Part shown: positions 11,888-22,371 of the stretch, one piece after another
How the letters are laid out: the number at the start of each line of letters is the position of its first letter
How positions within the stretch are numbered: position 1 is the first letter of the stretch
NCBI GenBank assembly: GCA_023101725.1
Contig: JALJCO010003873.1
Coordinates: forward strand, 79,501-143,500
Length of the DNA stretch: 64,000 bases
Direction of reading: 5' to 3'
Source of the DNA: Atherinomorus stipes
Lineage: Eukaryota > Chordata > Actinopteri > Atheriniformes > Atherinidae
Notes under the pieces: model-generated
What the model was told of the DNA's origin: nothing
What the model saw: only the letters and a program-made list of their open reading frames with translations
The model's database searches: none
Position numbers and translations under genes: made by a program

Positions 11888-12074
11888 GATGCCCTGCTCG
11901 CTCATAAACCTTCACCAAATCTAAAAGCAAGCGCCTGCCCGTCGCCGAACCTGTACGTTCACACACTTAATATCACATCAGATAGTGGCATCGTTTCCCA
12001 GGAGCAGAGTAGACGTGGGATCTGCGCACACTGGAGTTTATTTTACTGTCCATGCAGTCACTTCATACTTTACA
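11888..12074 (-). repeat. Inverted paralogue of 20646-20833
   Basis: The reverse complement of this ~187-bp block matches 20646-20833 over its whole length, roughly nine bases in ten by eye. Shared landmarks include GATGTGATATTAAGTGTGTG, GGCGACGGGCAG and GAAGGTTTATGAGCGAGCAG. The family is unknown to me; no terminal repeat is obvious. Confidence 0.85.
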
Positions 12075-13790
12075 TATGCACATCTAAAATGCAGCAGCAT
12101 TCTAACTACATGGTTGAGGAAAAGTTATCAGACGACCTCCCCTGGGATGTTTCTAATGAGCTGTCATAATTAGGCCTCCAAGTTATCTATCAGCCTTTGC
12201 TGATAAATCTTATTAATTCAACCTATTAGCATCAATAGAAATGTGTTGAAGCAGGTCATTACACGGCATGATAACGCATAAATGTGCTCCCGAGACTCTT
12301 CAATATTCTAACAGGTTCAAAGTGTATGTGTTTTGTACTTTGGAGGAACGATTGGACTTAAACCAGTCTGCTGGTCACGGCAGACAGTATTCATGTGTTT
12401 AAAACAGGCGAAGTCGTGTGAATTTGGGCTTTTCCTCGGAGGCCTGCAGCTCTTTAATTAATATGGAGGTTCATGCATGACAGCACTATGCAAAGTGCAG
12501 TAGTTGTCTGTGACTGCTTACCCAAAGGTTTCACAAACAGTGACAGGAGTGCACAGTGGAGCTGTTTTTCATTTTAAAATCATACCGCACAGTCCTAATT
12601 AGAACTTTTTGTTGTTTTGTGAAACTACAAGAATGCACGTACCAGTATTGTGCATCTGTGTACAATTGAATTACACATGTTAAATCATTTTGCAGTGGTG
12701 TATTGCTTGGATGATTCTATTGCATGGCACTGTTTGTTCTTACATTATTCAGCTTTAAAGTGGCCCCCGAAGGCAAAATTTTTAATTGCACAGGATTAAA
12801 CCCATAAATCAAAACAGATGGGATGTCCCAAGTAATCCTCATGATCGAAGTTGCTAACAGCTGTGTTGCAGTTTACAAATTTGAGTGCACAAGCAGGATT
12901 CTTGTTCATTTACTATATTAGGGATATTATAAAATGCTGCTTTAACCTTGCTTTTTAATGTCAGCACTCTCAACCATTTGCCATGACTTCAGCAACTTGT
13001 CCTATCTCCCTATTTGCAACGACAGTAAACTCGCAGTGGTCAAGAACATACTGTGTCCTGCTCAGGGCGGCCTATGAATCACTCAGCGTATCCAGTCTTG
13101 GGGTGACACGTGGTTAAATGGCTGCTCAGGTCCCCCAGCTATGCGTCTGTCTCGGCTAAGCATTCCAAGCCTGTGACTAGATTTGTGAAGCTGCTCGATA
13201 AGCATTCTGGACGAGGACTTGCATCGGCTGCGGAAACACAGATGACAAGTTGACAGGGACACAAATAATCAGGTAACTGAAAGTATATTTGGAGTCATGA
13301 AAAAAAAAAGGGTAATGGATGTATTAAGCTTAGTCAGGGAACTGCTGTGATTTATGTTTTCCTTAATGATGATTTTGCAACATGCAGTTATATCAAAGTC
13401 TGTATTACAATTAAATACATTTATTTTACTTTCTTTCAATTTGATTTCTAGAAAAATCATAGAAAGAATGAAATGTACTTTTTTCATTTATTTTTTAAAA
13501 GGGTTAAAAAATGGATAAATAATAAAAAAGAAAAAAATTAATTTACAGATGTGTCTCAAACTTTAATGCAAAAGAAAAAATATAAACATAATTTAAAAAA
13601 AAAAAATCCCATGATAGTATTAGAGTCACCCTGAAGTTTCAATGATCAGAGGATACTGTTAATGTCCATTGTGCACCGTTTAGGGTTATGTACGGGGCCA
13701 GGTCAGGAAAATGAAATACGTGTGACGATGACACAAACTATGTAATAATCCGTGTAACCATAGGTTTTTACCGATTCAGATATACCGAGA
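12075..13790. other. No recognised feature
   Basis: AT-rich, with homopurine and A-rich tracts around 13480-13610. The 72-codon frame at 13269-13487 (minus) is low-complexity. No exon supported. Confidence 0.4.
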
Positions 13791-13799
13791 AAGATACGT

Positions 13800-14775
13800 T
13801 GTGCAATTAGTCACCAGTTGTATCCGATGCAGACTGAAGCTGCCGGTGCAGTCGCATCTCACCACGTCGGAATACTGATTCAAATCAATGAATCTCTGCT
13901 TCCCTAGTAAGGAACGCAGCAAACAAGTTCGATGGTTTCCAGTCAGATGAGACTTAAGTTGATAATTTTGGCCTAAATGCAAAACAATGTGTGACAGAAA
14001 ACTTACACAGCACACGATCCTGTAAATACTGAATCATCCCCATCAGGAGACATGGTCGTGACGGCATCGTGCTGTGGGGTTGCTTCTCTGCAGCAGGGAT
14101 GGGGAAGCTGGTCAGAGGTGATGGGAAGATCTGTGTTTTGTGGATGCCCATCAGCTACAGCTCATAGCTGCGGCCATTCTTCCTGGGGTCCAAACCAATA
14201 TTCATACATGCATTCAAGACTGATGGATTTAGAGAAATCCATGGAAGAAACCAGGTTAGAGGCTGCAAAAGATTGGAGACTGGGGCAGAGGTTCAACTTT
14301 TAGCTGATCATGATGCACCTAATAATGCAGCCACGGTGACAATTAAATGGTTTTAATCAAAACATTAATGGCCCAGTCAAAATCCAGACCTAAATAGAAG
14401 ACTTGAAAATAGCTGTTTGCAGCAAGTGTCCTCCGTTAGTCTGGCTGAACTGGAGCTATTTAGCAAAGAAAAATGGGCAAAAATTTCTATTTGCAGATGC
14501 GTGAAGCTGGTAGACATTCTTCAGAAGCTGTAATCACCACAATCAGGGCAGCTGAATACAAATATGTGCACATTTTTCAGAGTTTTTTTTTTTTTTTTTT
14601 TTGTAAAAGATGTGAAAACCATAATTTTCCTTTCACTCCCCAATTTTGCATTCCTTTGAACTGGTTTGTTGAAAGAAAAATCCCAACAAAATACATCTGA
14701 AATTGTGGTTGTAATGTCACGAAATGGGAAAAAGTTCAAGGACTATGAATATTTATTCATGGCATGGCACGCTGC
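13800..14775 (+). mobile_element. Tc1-like transposon relic, left end uncertain
   Basis: It carries a decayed transposase (13943-14580) followed by the conserved 3' part of a fish Tc1-like element: a poly-T run at 14582-14602, then AACCATAATTTTCCTTTCAC, ATCCCAACAAAATACAT and AAAAAGTTCAAGGACTATG. The final block resembles the inner end of the terminal inverted repeat of these elements. I found no matching left inverted repeat, so the start is only where similarity becomes visible. Confidence 0.75.
13943..14580 (+). pseudogene. Tc1/mariner transposase remnant
   Basis: One frame from 13943 reads SDET, two stops, then GRDGIVLWGCFSAAGMGKLV, the conserved strand region of the DDE catalytic domain in Tc1-like transposases. 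Later segments read ADHDAPNNAATVTIKWF (the second-Asp block), WPSQNPDLN, and in another frame AELELFSKEKWAKISICRC near the C-terminus. The N-terminal helix-turn-helix region is missing. Stops and frame changes show it is dead. By family knowledge the intact enzyme would be ~340 residues. Confidence 0.85.
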
Positions 14776-15490
14776 ATATGTTTTTAACAAGCAGCTCACT
14801 GAATATAAATATGACTTCATCAAATCTAATCAAATTTTATTGATAAAGTGCCTTTCATGCCATTAAAAGGCTACACAAAGTGACATAATAAAAACAAATG
14901 CATATTAAAATAAAAACAAGCCTTTACACATGCAAGTATATAACAAACACACGCATATTCACCCCCCTCCCAATCCTACACAACTCTCAACCCTTAATTT
15001 CTGTCTCTTAGGTGAATAGGCATAAAAAACAGTAAACAGTAAAACCAATCAGCTGCTGTGAGGAAATAATATCTCGAGGGTCTATTCACACCAGGAGCCC
15101 ACCTTAGGCCTGGGCAAAAAATCAGTTGAATGAATTCATTTGCATTTTTTTTGTGGCAGGGGATTTAGAAAATAAGTAAATTGAGTTTTTGCTTAACAGC
15201 ATATTTTTGGCTACCTGCAGCTTCCCAAAGTGTTTTTTCACATTGCAGTATGGCAAGCGACAACAAATTTATCATAGCACACACGAAAAAGCAACAGCAA
15301 GCGACAACATGGCTGCCGTGAGAGTACAAATTGTGATTTAAAGGCATATGGCACCTCTGAGGGAAATTTATCCTCCCCCCGCAGTCCCCTGAGCTGGACA
15401 AGTGGGCGGACGCGTTTTCTAACCGACCCAGTCATTCTCTGAATCTGGCAGCACTGACTTTAGCTTAGCTTAGCATAGTTGCTGTAATCT
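14776..15490. other. Repeat-like sequence without paired ends
   Basis: 14822-14890 resembles the common fish repeat phrase TTTATTGATAAAGTGCC...CACAAAGTG. At 15103 TAGGCCTGGGCAAAAAATC looks like the left end of a hAT, but I found no convincing right end or TSD. Confidence 0.4.
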
Positions 15491-15492
15491 GG

Positions 15493-15855
15493 CGTATCCA
15501 ACTAGCAACACTTGGTGAAAGTGAACTAATTAACATGAGATTTTTTCCAATTGCGTTACATGCGCAGCATTCCCAACTTCCGTAAACAGGGTTGCTACCG
15601 GATGCTGCGCATGCGTGCTGCCTTTGCTTCTATCTGCGGTGCTTCCCTGTGATTGGTCGGTACTTCCGCCGCATATAGTAGTTCCATATTGAATGCCGCC
15701 TAGTCAGTCCTTTTATGTGAAATCAGCTTCTCGTTTGTACTCGAGCAGAATGTAAATGGTAAATGGTAAATGGACTGTACCTATATACAAACATAATTGG
15801 AAAAAATCTTAAGTTAATTAGTTCACTTTCACCAAGTGATGCTAGCTGGATACAT
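15493..15855. mobile_element. ~363-bp MITE with ~65-bp inverted ends
   Basis: The left CACTTGGTGAAAGTGAACTA with TTAACATGAGATTTTTTCC pairs with the right inverse TAGTTCACTTTCACCAAGTG and GGAAAAAATCTTAAG; TIRs of ~65 bp with few mismatches. A second small palindrome lies inside (GCGCAGCATTCC with GGATGCTGCGC). A TAAATGGTAAATGGAC phrase common in fish repeats occurs at about 15757-15775. It directly abuts the TTAA element at 15860. Confidence 0.75.
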
Positions 15856-15859
15856 TTAA

Positions 15860-16716
15860 AGGGGAAGTTCAGGATTTTTGACATAGGGCCTCATTTACAA
15901 GTGAGCAGGTTACTACTGATCACTGGAGACAGTTTCACATATTTTATCCTGTTATTCTAGTTCCAGGAGGTTGCTGATGCTAATGCTAGTGTAAGTCAAT
16001 AGGAATCTGCTAGCATGTCATTAAAACCAATCTTATCCACTCCACAGAACATCTGAGGCAAATCATCTATAACTGCAGACTATCTGTGTAAATGCCGTGT
16101 TAACAGAATAATGTTCCAAATCAAACTAACCTGCATTTTGTTGCATTTTGATTGTTGCTACTGAGACACTTTACAGAGTTTTACTTCCTGTATTTGGCAG
16201 CGGAGTGATGTCATCTGCTGCTTCGTGCATGAAGGAATCTGATTACACAAATATACAGTCAAAAGTACGGCCACGTCTGAAAGGCATGAGGATATGTCGC
16301 ATTTTGAAGACAATTTCTAACTTTCTTCATCAAATTAACTGTCACCATGTCTCTATGAACCAGAATACACTGACAAAGATAGTAACACTACCACCCTGAA
16401 GCAAAGTATATCATTCCACAGCTGGTAAGAAACTAGTTCCTCAATATGTAATGCAAAATCTGTCGTACAAGACTACTTTTACTAGTTTAACTCATGGGTT
16501 TACTAGTTTAACACAGCATTTAGATTACAAAGATGAATTGTAAATTGTCCAGCTTCATAATTGATCTGGATGCATTAATCTGCCGGTCGAGGCAGATTAA
16601 TGCATTAATGCAGTTCTAGCGAACTAGAACGTGGTGAAATATGTTGAAACTGTCGTCAGTAGGACCCTCGCTCACTTGTAAATGAGGCCCTATGTCAAAA
16701 ATCCTGAACTTCCCTT
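15860..16716. mobile_element. 857-bp TTAA-target MITE, ~50-bp TIRs
   Basis: TTAA flanks both ends (15856-15859 and 16717-16720). The ends are near-perfect inverted repeats of about 48 bp: A(G/A)GGGAAGTTCAGGATTTT, then GACATAGGGCCTCATTTAC and AAGTGAGC. A TTAA duplication occurs in the piggyBac and Kolobok superfamilies; termini starting AGGG fit Kolobok better than the CCY start of piggyBac, but without a transposase this is inference. The interior is non-coding and the TIRs are well preserved. Confidence 0.85.
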
Positions 16717-16794
16717 TTAAATCAATATTGAATCAATATCGGATCGAATGGCAACTGAAAGAATCGAAATCTAATTTAATCGTGAGATTCCTGA

Positions 16795-17543
16795 TAGAGA
16801 TCGCCTGATACATCAGCCGACCGATAATCTAGGCCAATATATGCGTTTTGGCCTATACGTCAGGTGCATTGGCCGATACGCGCCCCTCAGCATTTCCAGA
16901 CAGGCATCTATACAGGCAGCAGTTGCTGGAGACACTCCCCGAAACGGAGCGCATGTCAGGTCTCCAGTGGGCAGTGAAACTTTTCATCCATACATCCAGA
17001 TGTGAAACATCCCGATAAAAGCAGAACAACAGAAGCGCCGCATGTCCGCGTGTACGGAGGAGTTGATCATGGCTCTTACAATCTCTGCGTCCTCCCCAGC
17101 GGCATAAATGTTCTACAGAACCAGACCCGCCGGGTCTGAGAGCACAGGATGACATGAAAGATGTCCAGACTCACCTGCACCATCAGAAAATCTCACTCTG
17201 GAGGCCGTAGTCAGATATTTGTGTTTTTACCCCCAAAACTGTGTTACTGTGTAAATGAGAGAGCAGAAGGCAGCAGGACTCTGGTCTCTCAGCGCTGGAG
17301 TGAAATCAGACCCGATGATGATGATGGAGGAGAAGTTTTTCACCTCAAGTAAAACTAAGAATGAGATCAAAATGAAACCAAATAGAAAACCTGATATTTG
17401 TCTAGATTTATCTTCCAGCTTGATCACACTTCAATATACACGAATACAGGATCAATTATAAATAATATTTTTACAAAAATATATAAAAATATGAAAAGTG
17501 GTACAGTGGCCTGTTTACTGTACTTTACAGATGTAGAAATCCT

Positions 17544-17626
<83 letters not shown>

Positions 17627-17836
17627 CTCAGACAGATAAAGTCAGGAACATCCTGGACTTTCATTTTAATCATCTGCTGCTTTGATATGAAAATCCTGCT
17701 ACTGGGATACTATACAGGACTGATACTGGCAATATAATATCGGCCCCAAATATCAGCAGGCTGTTTCAGCTATCAGCTCAGGCTGATGAGAAAATATCGG
17801 TTTCAGCCCTAAAACATCTGTATCGGTCGATCCCTA
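16795..17836. mobile_element. Old hAT element (TAGAGATCG/TAGGGATCG ends)
   Basis: The left end TAGAGATCGCCTGATACATC matches the reverse complement of the right end, TAGGGATCGACCGATACAGA. Both inner flanks carry the GATA-rich GCCGATA/ATATCGG phrases common in teleost hAT MITEs. The flanking octamers ATTCCTGA and ATTCTAAA agree at only 5 of 8 positions, so the TSD is decayed or absent. No transposase is visible; a GATA microsatellite has expanded inside. Confidence 0.7.
17545..17626. repeat. (GATA)n microsatellite
   Basis: About 20 uninterrupted GATA units inside the hAT at 16795-17836. Confidence 0.98.
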
Positions 17837-19627
17837 ATTCTAAATAATACCCAGCGCTAGTTCCTGTGTTAATAAACTTGACAAGCTACCTGTCAGAATT
17901 AGGGTGGCCAATGAAATTCCAGGGGTGGCCCAGCAGGTCCGGAGCAAAAGCTTTTTCATATTTTTCTGGATTTGACTGTGCCGCCGTAGTCAGTAGTGAG
18001 TTATGTTTCAGTCTATGACAACAATTTACATCCCAACGTGTGACATTAAACAGGTCAGCCTGGAGTGCTGCCATCTGTTTCATTACTCTGTGTTTGTTAG
18101 AATATCACTATGAAAAACCAGCATCTAAACTGACAGGCAAGGGTTAGAAATAAGAGGATATCAGCTTCCTATTCATCTCCCTCTCTGCTGCAGGAATTCA
18201 TGGCTGAGTTGCTTTGGTCTGTCAAAGAGCAATTTCCATTCTGACAAGTGACAGTTTAAAGACGGAAACAAGAATAAAAGCTTCTCCTCCAATCACAGGC
18301 AGCAGTATGAATTTATGGAGTGAGGCTAAGCATACATAAACTTTAAACAAGTGGGTTGAGAAGCACCTAAGTGAGTCCACTTATCCAGAAACACCTTTTC
18401 CACACAGTCTTTCAACAGCAAAGCAAAAGTTAGCGCCGCTTCTGAAGAGGTGGATCAAACAACCTGTGCAGGTTTTTGTTTCTCCGTGTGCAGTTCATTA
18501 GAGATCCTCTCCTTTGTGGCTGCTGGAGATAACACACACAGCAGACACAGCTGCAGCACACACACCTCCCAGAAAGTTTATTGTTCTGGGCTGGCTGACG
18601 AGAGCGAAGTGAGAGGATGCAAAAATGCTCCGTGCAGGAAAGCGGGTTCAAGGTGACGAGGAAGGAGAGCGAGCGAGCGAGCGCATGCATCTTTCATGCT
18701 TCCTTGTGACTATTAGAATAGATAGTTCTGTCACAGCACATAAGTAGTTCACTGAGCTGGATAAAATCATTTTCTGGAGTCGGGACGCTGATGTATTGCA
18801 TATGTTTTTACAGCAAGGGCTCATTTCACAGGCAGCACTCCATAAAGCACTGAATGAAATCCAAACTTAACGAGACAATGATGTCATTTAGAGAGCAGAG
18901 GTTCCTGCATGCTGCTGCGTTCACTGGAAATATTCCTCTTATTATTGTTTGTATTGTAATGGTGCAGCTTTTACCCACACATTCATCCTCCTCCTGTCTC
19001 CCTGACCTAGTTTATTTTAGCCTGATAAAATGTTGTCAAACTCCTTTGATAAGTTTCAAACGGTTATTTTTTCATCTGCTCCTTTTCAGGCTTCGCTTTT
19101 GATGAGCCTCCTATGAACAAAAACAGCGCTGGTGTCATTCAGATTGTCGTTTATTATGTTTGTTTATTTAAATATTTAAGTACCCATATCAGATGTTTGC
19201 TCCTCACATGCAGACAGTTGCTTTTAGTATGAACTGCATGTCATTCATAATGCAAACATCTCAAATTGTGGGTTAAACTGAGTGATTAGAGCTATTCTGG
19301 GGATCATCAAAGACGTTAGAGTTTTCAAACACATTATTCCCTTTTATTTTTTTGAATTGTCTACTCAGAGTTGTTTTAAAGAAAGGGTGGGATTCTATTA
19401 AATTTAAATAATCTGAATAGTTAGAGACTTTGTAATTAATTAATCTTCAATCAATCACATTTTGGTCAGATGACAATAGTTACGCCCAAAAAGAAACTTT
19501 TTTTTTTCTCATTTAAATGGATTTTGGTGAATGTCTGAATCAAATAACAGATACAGACATTAACACTGTGAAGTCAAGTTACCTGGAAAATGCATTTAAC
19601 TGCATTTCAATTAAAAGAAAGTAGAAA
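17837..19627. other. No recognised feature
   Basis: Unique-looking; a short (GAGC)n run at about 18669-18682. No exon or paired terminal repeats supported. Confidence 0.4.
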
Positions 19628-19629
19628 TA

Positions 19630-20643
19630 CGGCTCTGTGAAAAAGTGTTTGCCTCCTTCCAGATTTCTTATTTTTTTGCATGTTTGTCACACTTAAATGT
19701 TTCAGATCAAACAGACCATCACACTACCACCACCATATTTTACTGTTGCTATGATGTTCCTTTTCTGAAATGCCGTGTTACTTTTACGCCAGATGTAATG
19801 GGACCTACACCTTCCAGAAAGTTCCACTTTTGTCTCGTCAGTCCACAGAGTATTTTCCCAAAAGTCTTGGGGATCATCAAGATGCTTTCTGGCTAAACCG
19901 AGACGAGCCTTTATGTTCTTTTTGCTCAGCAGTGGTTTTGGTCTTGGAACTCTGCCATGCAGCCATTTTTGCCCCCCAGTCTCTTTCTGATGGGGGAGTC
20001 ATGAACACTGACCTTCGTTGAGGCAAGTGAGGCCTGCAGTTCTTCGTTCTGGGGTCTTTTGTGACCTCTTGGATGAGTCGTCGCTGTGCTCTTGGGGTCA
20101 TTTTGGTTGGCCGGCCCCTCCTGGGAATGTTCACCACTGTTCCATGTTTTCACCATTTGTGGATAATGGTTCTCACTGTGGTTCTCTGGAGTCCCAAAGC
20201 TTTAGAAATGGCTTTGGAACCTTTTCCAGACTGATAGATCTCAATGACTTTGTTTCTCATTTGTTCCTGAATTTCTTTGGATCACAGCATGATGTCTAGC
20301 TTTGGAGGATCTTTTGGTCTACTTAACTTCGTCAGGCAGGTCCTATTTAAGTACTTGATTGAGAACAGGTGTGGCAGTAATCTGGGTGTGGCTAGAGAAA
20401 TTGAACTCAGCTTTCCAAAGATGTGATAAACCACAGTTAATTTATGTTTTAACGGGGGGGTCAATCAGGTTTGGATTTTTTTCCCCCTTACTAAAAAAAA
20501 TATTCATTTAAAAACTGCTTTTTGTGTTTACTTGTGTTATCTTTGTCTCAAATTTAAATTTGATGATCTGAAACATTTAAGTGTGACAAACATGCCAAAA
20601 AGTAAGGTTTTAGTAAGGGGGCAAACACTTTTTCACACAACTG
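19630..20643 (-). mobile_element. Internally deleted Tc1-like transposon
   Basis: TA flanks both ends (19628-19629 and 20644-20645). The termini are inverted repeats: left CGGCTCTGTGAAAAAGTGTT, right reverse complement CAGTTGTGTGAAAAAGTGTT. A second pair inside repeats CACTTAAATGTTTCAGATCA in opposite orientation near both ends, giving TIRs of ~70 bp or more. At 1014 bp it is shorter than a full Tc1 (~1.6 kb); the C-terminal half of the transposase is lost. Coding direction is minus. Confidence 0.9.
19800..20290 (-). pseudogene. N-terminal Tc1-like transposase remnant
   Basis: The minus strand encodes, across frame changes, the paired-type helix-turn-helix region (NKVIEIYQSGKGSKAISKAL, then LQRTTVRTIIHKW) and the GRPTKMTPRAQRRLIQE linker with the GRPR/K-like hook, then a segment aligned with the central region. 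The sequence ends near LWTDETKVELSG, the first catalytic Asp region, after which the rest of the DDE domain is missing. Some stops interrupt it. A relic of a DNA-binding half-transposase. Confidence 0.85.
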
Positions 20644-20645
20644 TA

Positions 20646-20833
20646 TGTAAAGTATAAAGTGGCTGCATGGACAGTTTTATAAACTCCAAGGTGCGCGGAT
20701 CCCACCTCTACTCCGCTCCTGGAAAACAATGACACTATCTGATGTGATATTAAGTGTGTGAACGTACAGGTCCGGCGACGGGCAGACGCTTGCTGTTAGA
20801 TTTGGTGAAGGTTTATGAGCGAGCAGGGCATCA
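20646..20833 (+). repeat. Inverted paralogue of 11888-12074
   Basis: Matches the reverse complement of 11888-12074. It begins immediately after the TA target duplication of the Tc1 and ends 10 bp before the TSD of the next hAT, so two younger elements bracket an older repeated block. Confidence 0.85.
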
Positions 20834-20850
20834 TTGTCTTTGCTTCAAAA

Positions 20851-21569
20851 TAAGGATGTCCCGAGCACATACTCAGTATCGGTATCGGCCGCCGATACGC
20901 CTATTTTGACGGTATTTAGTAGGATTGGATTTAGTTACTGGATCGGGCCGATCCAGTTTTCATGGTGGTATAAAACCCTTTTCACATTAGTTTTCAGCGT
21001 TGTCACGCTTTACGACTGCTGTAAAGCGCGATGCATGAAACATGTCTGCGGTATGGGAATACTTTTCATTGGAAAACAGAGATAACCCAACAGCTAAATG
21101 CAAAACCTGTAAACTGGACGTTTCTCGTGGAGGAATCCTTAGGGCTCAGTTCAACACCACAAATTTAATTTGTCATATAAAGAAATCACCCCGCCGAATA
21201 TGGGATCTACCAGAAGAAGGCTGCCAAACCACAGCAACAAACACTGGTGGAGGCATTTCAAAGAAAAGGGAAGCTGTGCAGGAATTGTGAGAAGTCCAAA
21301 AAAATAACTCAGAGAGTAGTGGAATATATCGCATTAGACGATCAACCACTGTGTGTCGTCAAAAACAAAGGCTTTCATCGTCTGATGGACTTTTTGGGAG
21401 CCAAGTTATGAACTTCCTTCTCGCCACTATATTTCAAACATGGCACAACCCGAGCTATACTGCAACACAAGGGAGCGTGAAAATATATGTATCGGATCGA
21501 ATCTGTATCGGCAGAATAAATCATATAAAATATCGTATCGGGAACCAGAAAATTTGGATCGGGACATCA
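20851..21569 (+). mobile_element. 719-bp hAT retaining only the BED-finger region
   Basis: A perfect 8-bp TSD CTTCAAAA lies at 20843-20850 and 21570-21577. The left end is TAAGGATGTCCCGAGCAC; the reverse complement of the right end is TGATGTCCCGATCCAAAT. Subterminal GTATCGG/CGATACG blocks occur on both sides. The element encodes the N-terminus of a ZBED-type transposase and then jumps to its right terminus, so the catalytic core was removed by internal deletion. Confidence 0.92.
21042..21410 (+). pseudogene. hAT transposase N-terminus with BED finger
   Basis: An 82-residue frame starts MSAVWEYFSLENRDNPTAKC. The BED-like pattern has W5, C20-x2-C23 and N41-L-I-C-H45; the partner histidine expected a few residues after H45 is not present (KKSPRRIW follows), so the zinc site is incomplete. 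After a stop at 21288 a shifted frame continues KKITQRVVEYIALDDQPLCV, then VKNKGFHRLMDFLGAK, the conserved segment after the BED domain in hAT transposases, ending in a stop at 21408. Intact relatives run to ~600 residues. Confidence 0.85.
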
Positions 21570-21577
21570 CTTCAAAA

Positions 21578-21767
21578 AGAGTATGAAAGACGGCATCGCT
21601 CTGTAACTTCAGGGAGCTGATTCTGAATGTGCACGTTCTCCAGCAGGACCGCTTGTGCTGCTTACTTCACGTGATCAGATGGTGGGGAAAATCGCATACA
21701 GCGATTACAAAATTGTGCTATTAAAATTTCAATTTTAATCGCAAATGTGATTAATCGTTCAGCTCTG
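21578..21767 (+). mobile_element. 3' fragment of the 58-63 kb hAT family
   Basis: Matches the 3' part of the hAT at 58127-63140: CTGATTCTGAATGTGCACG, GTTCTCCAGCAGGACCGCTT and the terminus GCAAATGTGATTAATCGTTC then AGCTCTG. It keeps the uninterrupted GCTATTAAAATTTCAA site where the 62354-63094 TTAA element sits in the other copy. Its 5' part is missing. Confidence 0.75.
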
Positions 21768-21867
21768 GTCTTAATGCCTAAAGGGAGAAAGCGAAGTTGG
21801 GTGCAAAGATACTGACTGTGGAGGATTCTCCTAAAAACAGGGCAGTCTGCAGCTTCCAGCCCAGAAC

Positions 21868-22371
21868 GAATTTTGGCCGATATGCCAATATTTTTAAAAA
21901 CTCATGTGGCCGATACCCAATATTGATACCGATATTAAAGCTGAAAAATAAATGATGTAATATTCATTACTTGTGCAAAAATTAGAAAAATACCGTAACT
22001 TGTGTTACGTATCAAATTTAATGACAGGTGTTTAAACAAAACTAATAGGACATGTGCGTTACATCCTAGATCCACCTGGATTTTCTTCTCCCTGAGAAGA
22101 GAGAGAGAGGGAAGAAAAACCAAAACCCAAAAACAGGGGGGTATTTGGTTATTTACACAAATGTATAAACTCTGTTCACACAAACATCCTAAAAGAAACT
22201 GTCTTTGGAAGTTTTAAAGTCTGTAAAAAAGAAGTTTTTTAAGAAGAAGAAGTTTTTTTTTTTTTTTTAGCAGCCTGATTGGTTAAATATCGGTAGTGTC
22301 CGATACTCAGTTTAAAGGCCGATATAGGCCGATACAGATATGTAGGGGCCCGATTATGTCATGCATCCCTA
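21868..22371 (+). mobile_element. hAT family 'TAGGGATGCAC', 5'-truncated copy
   Basis: Shares AATTTTGGCCGATATGCC, GATATTAAAGCTGAAAA and the right end GGCCGATATAGGCCGATAC then ATGCATCCCTA with four other copies in this window (30808, 37269, 39674, 51494). It lacks both the TTAA element and the palindromic MITE found in the 30.8-kb copy and therefore supplies both empty sites. The left terminus is missing. Confidence 0.85.
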
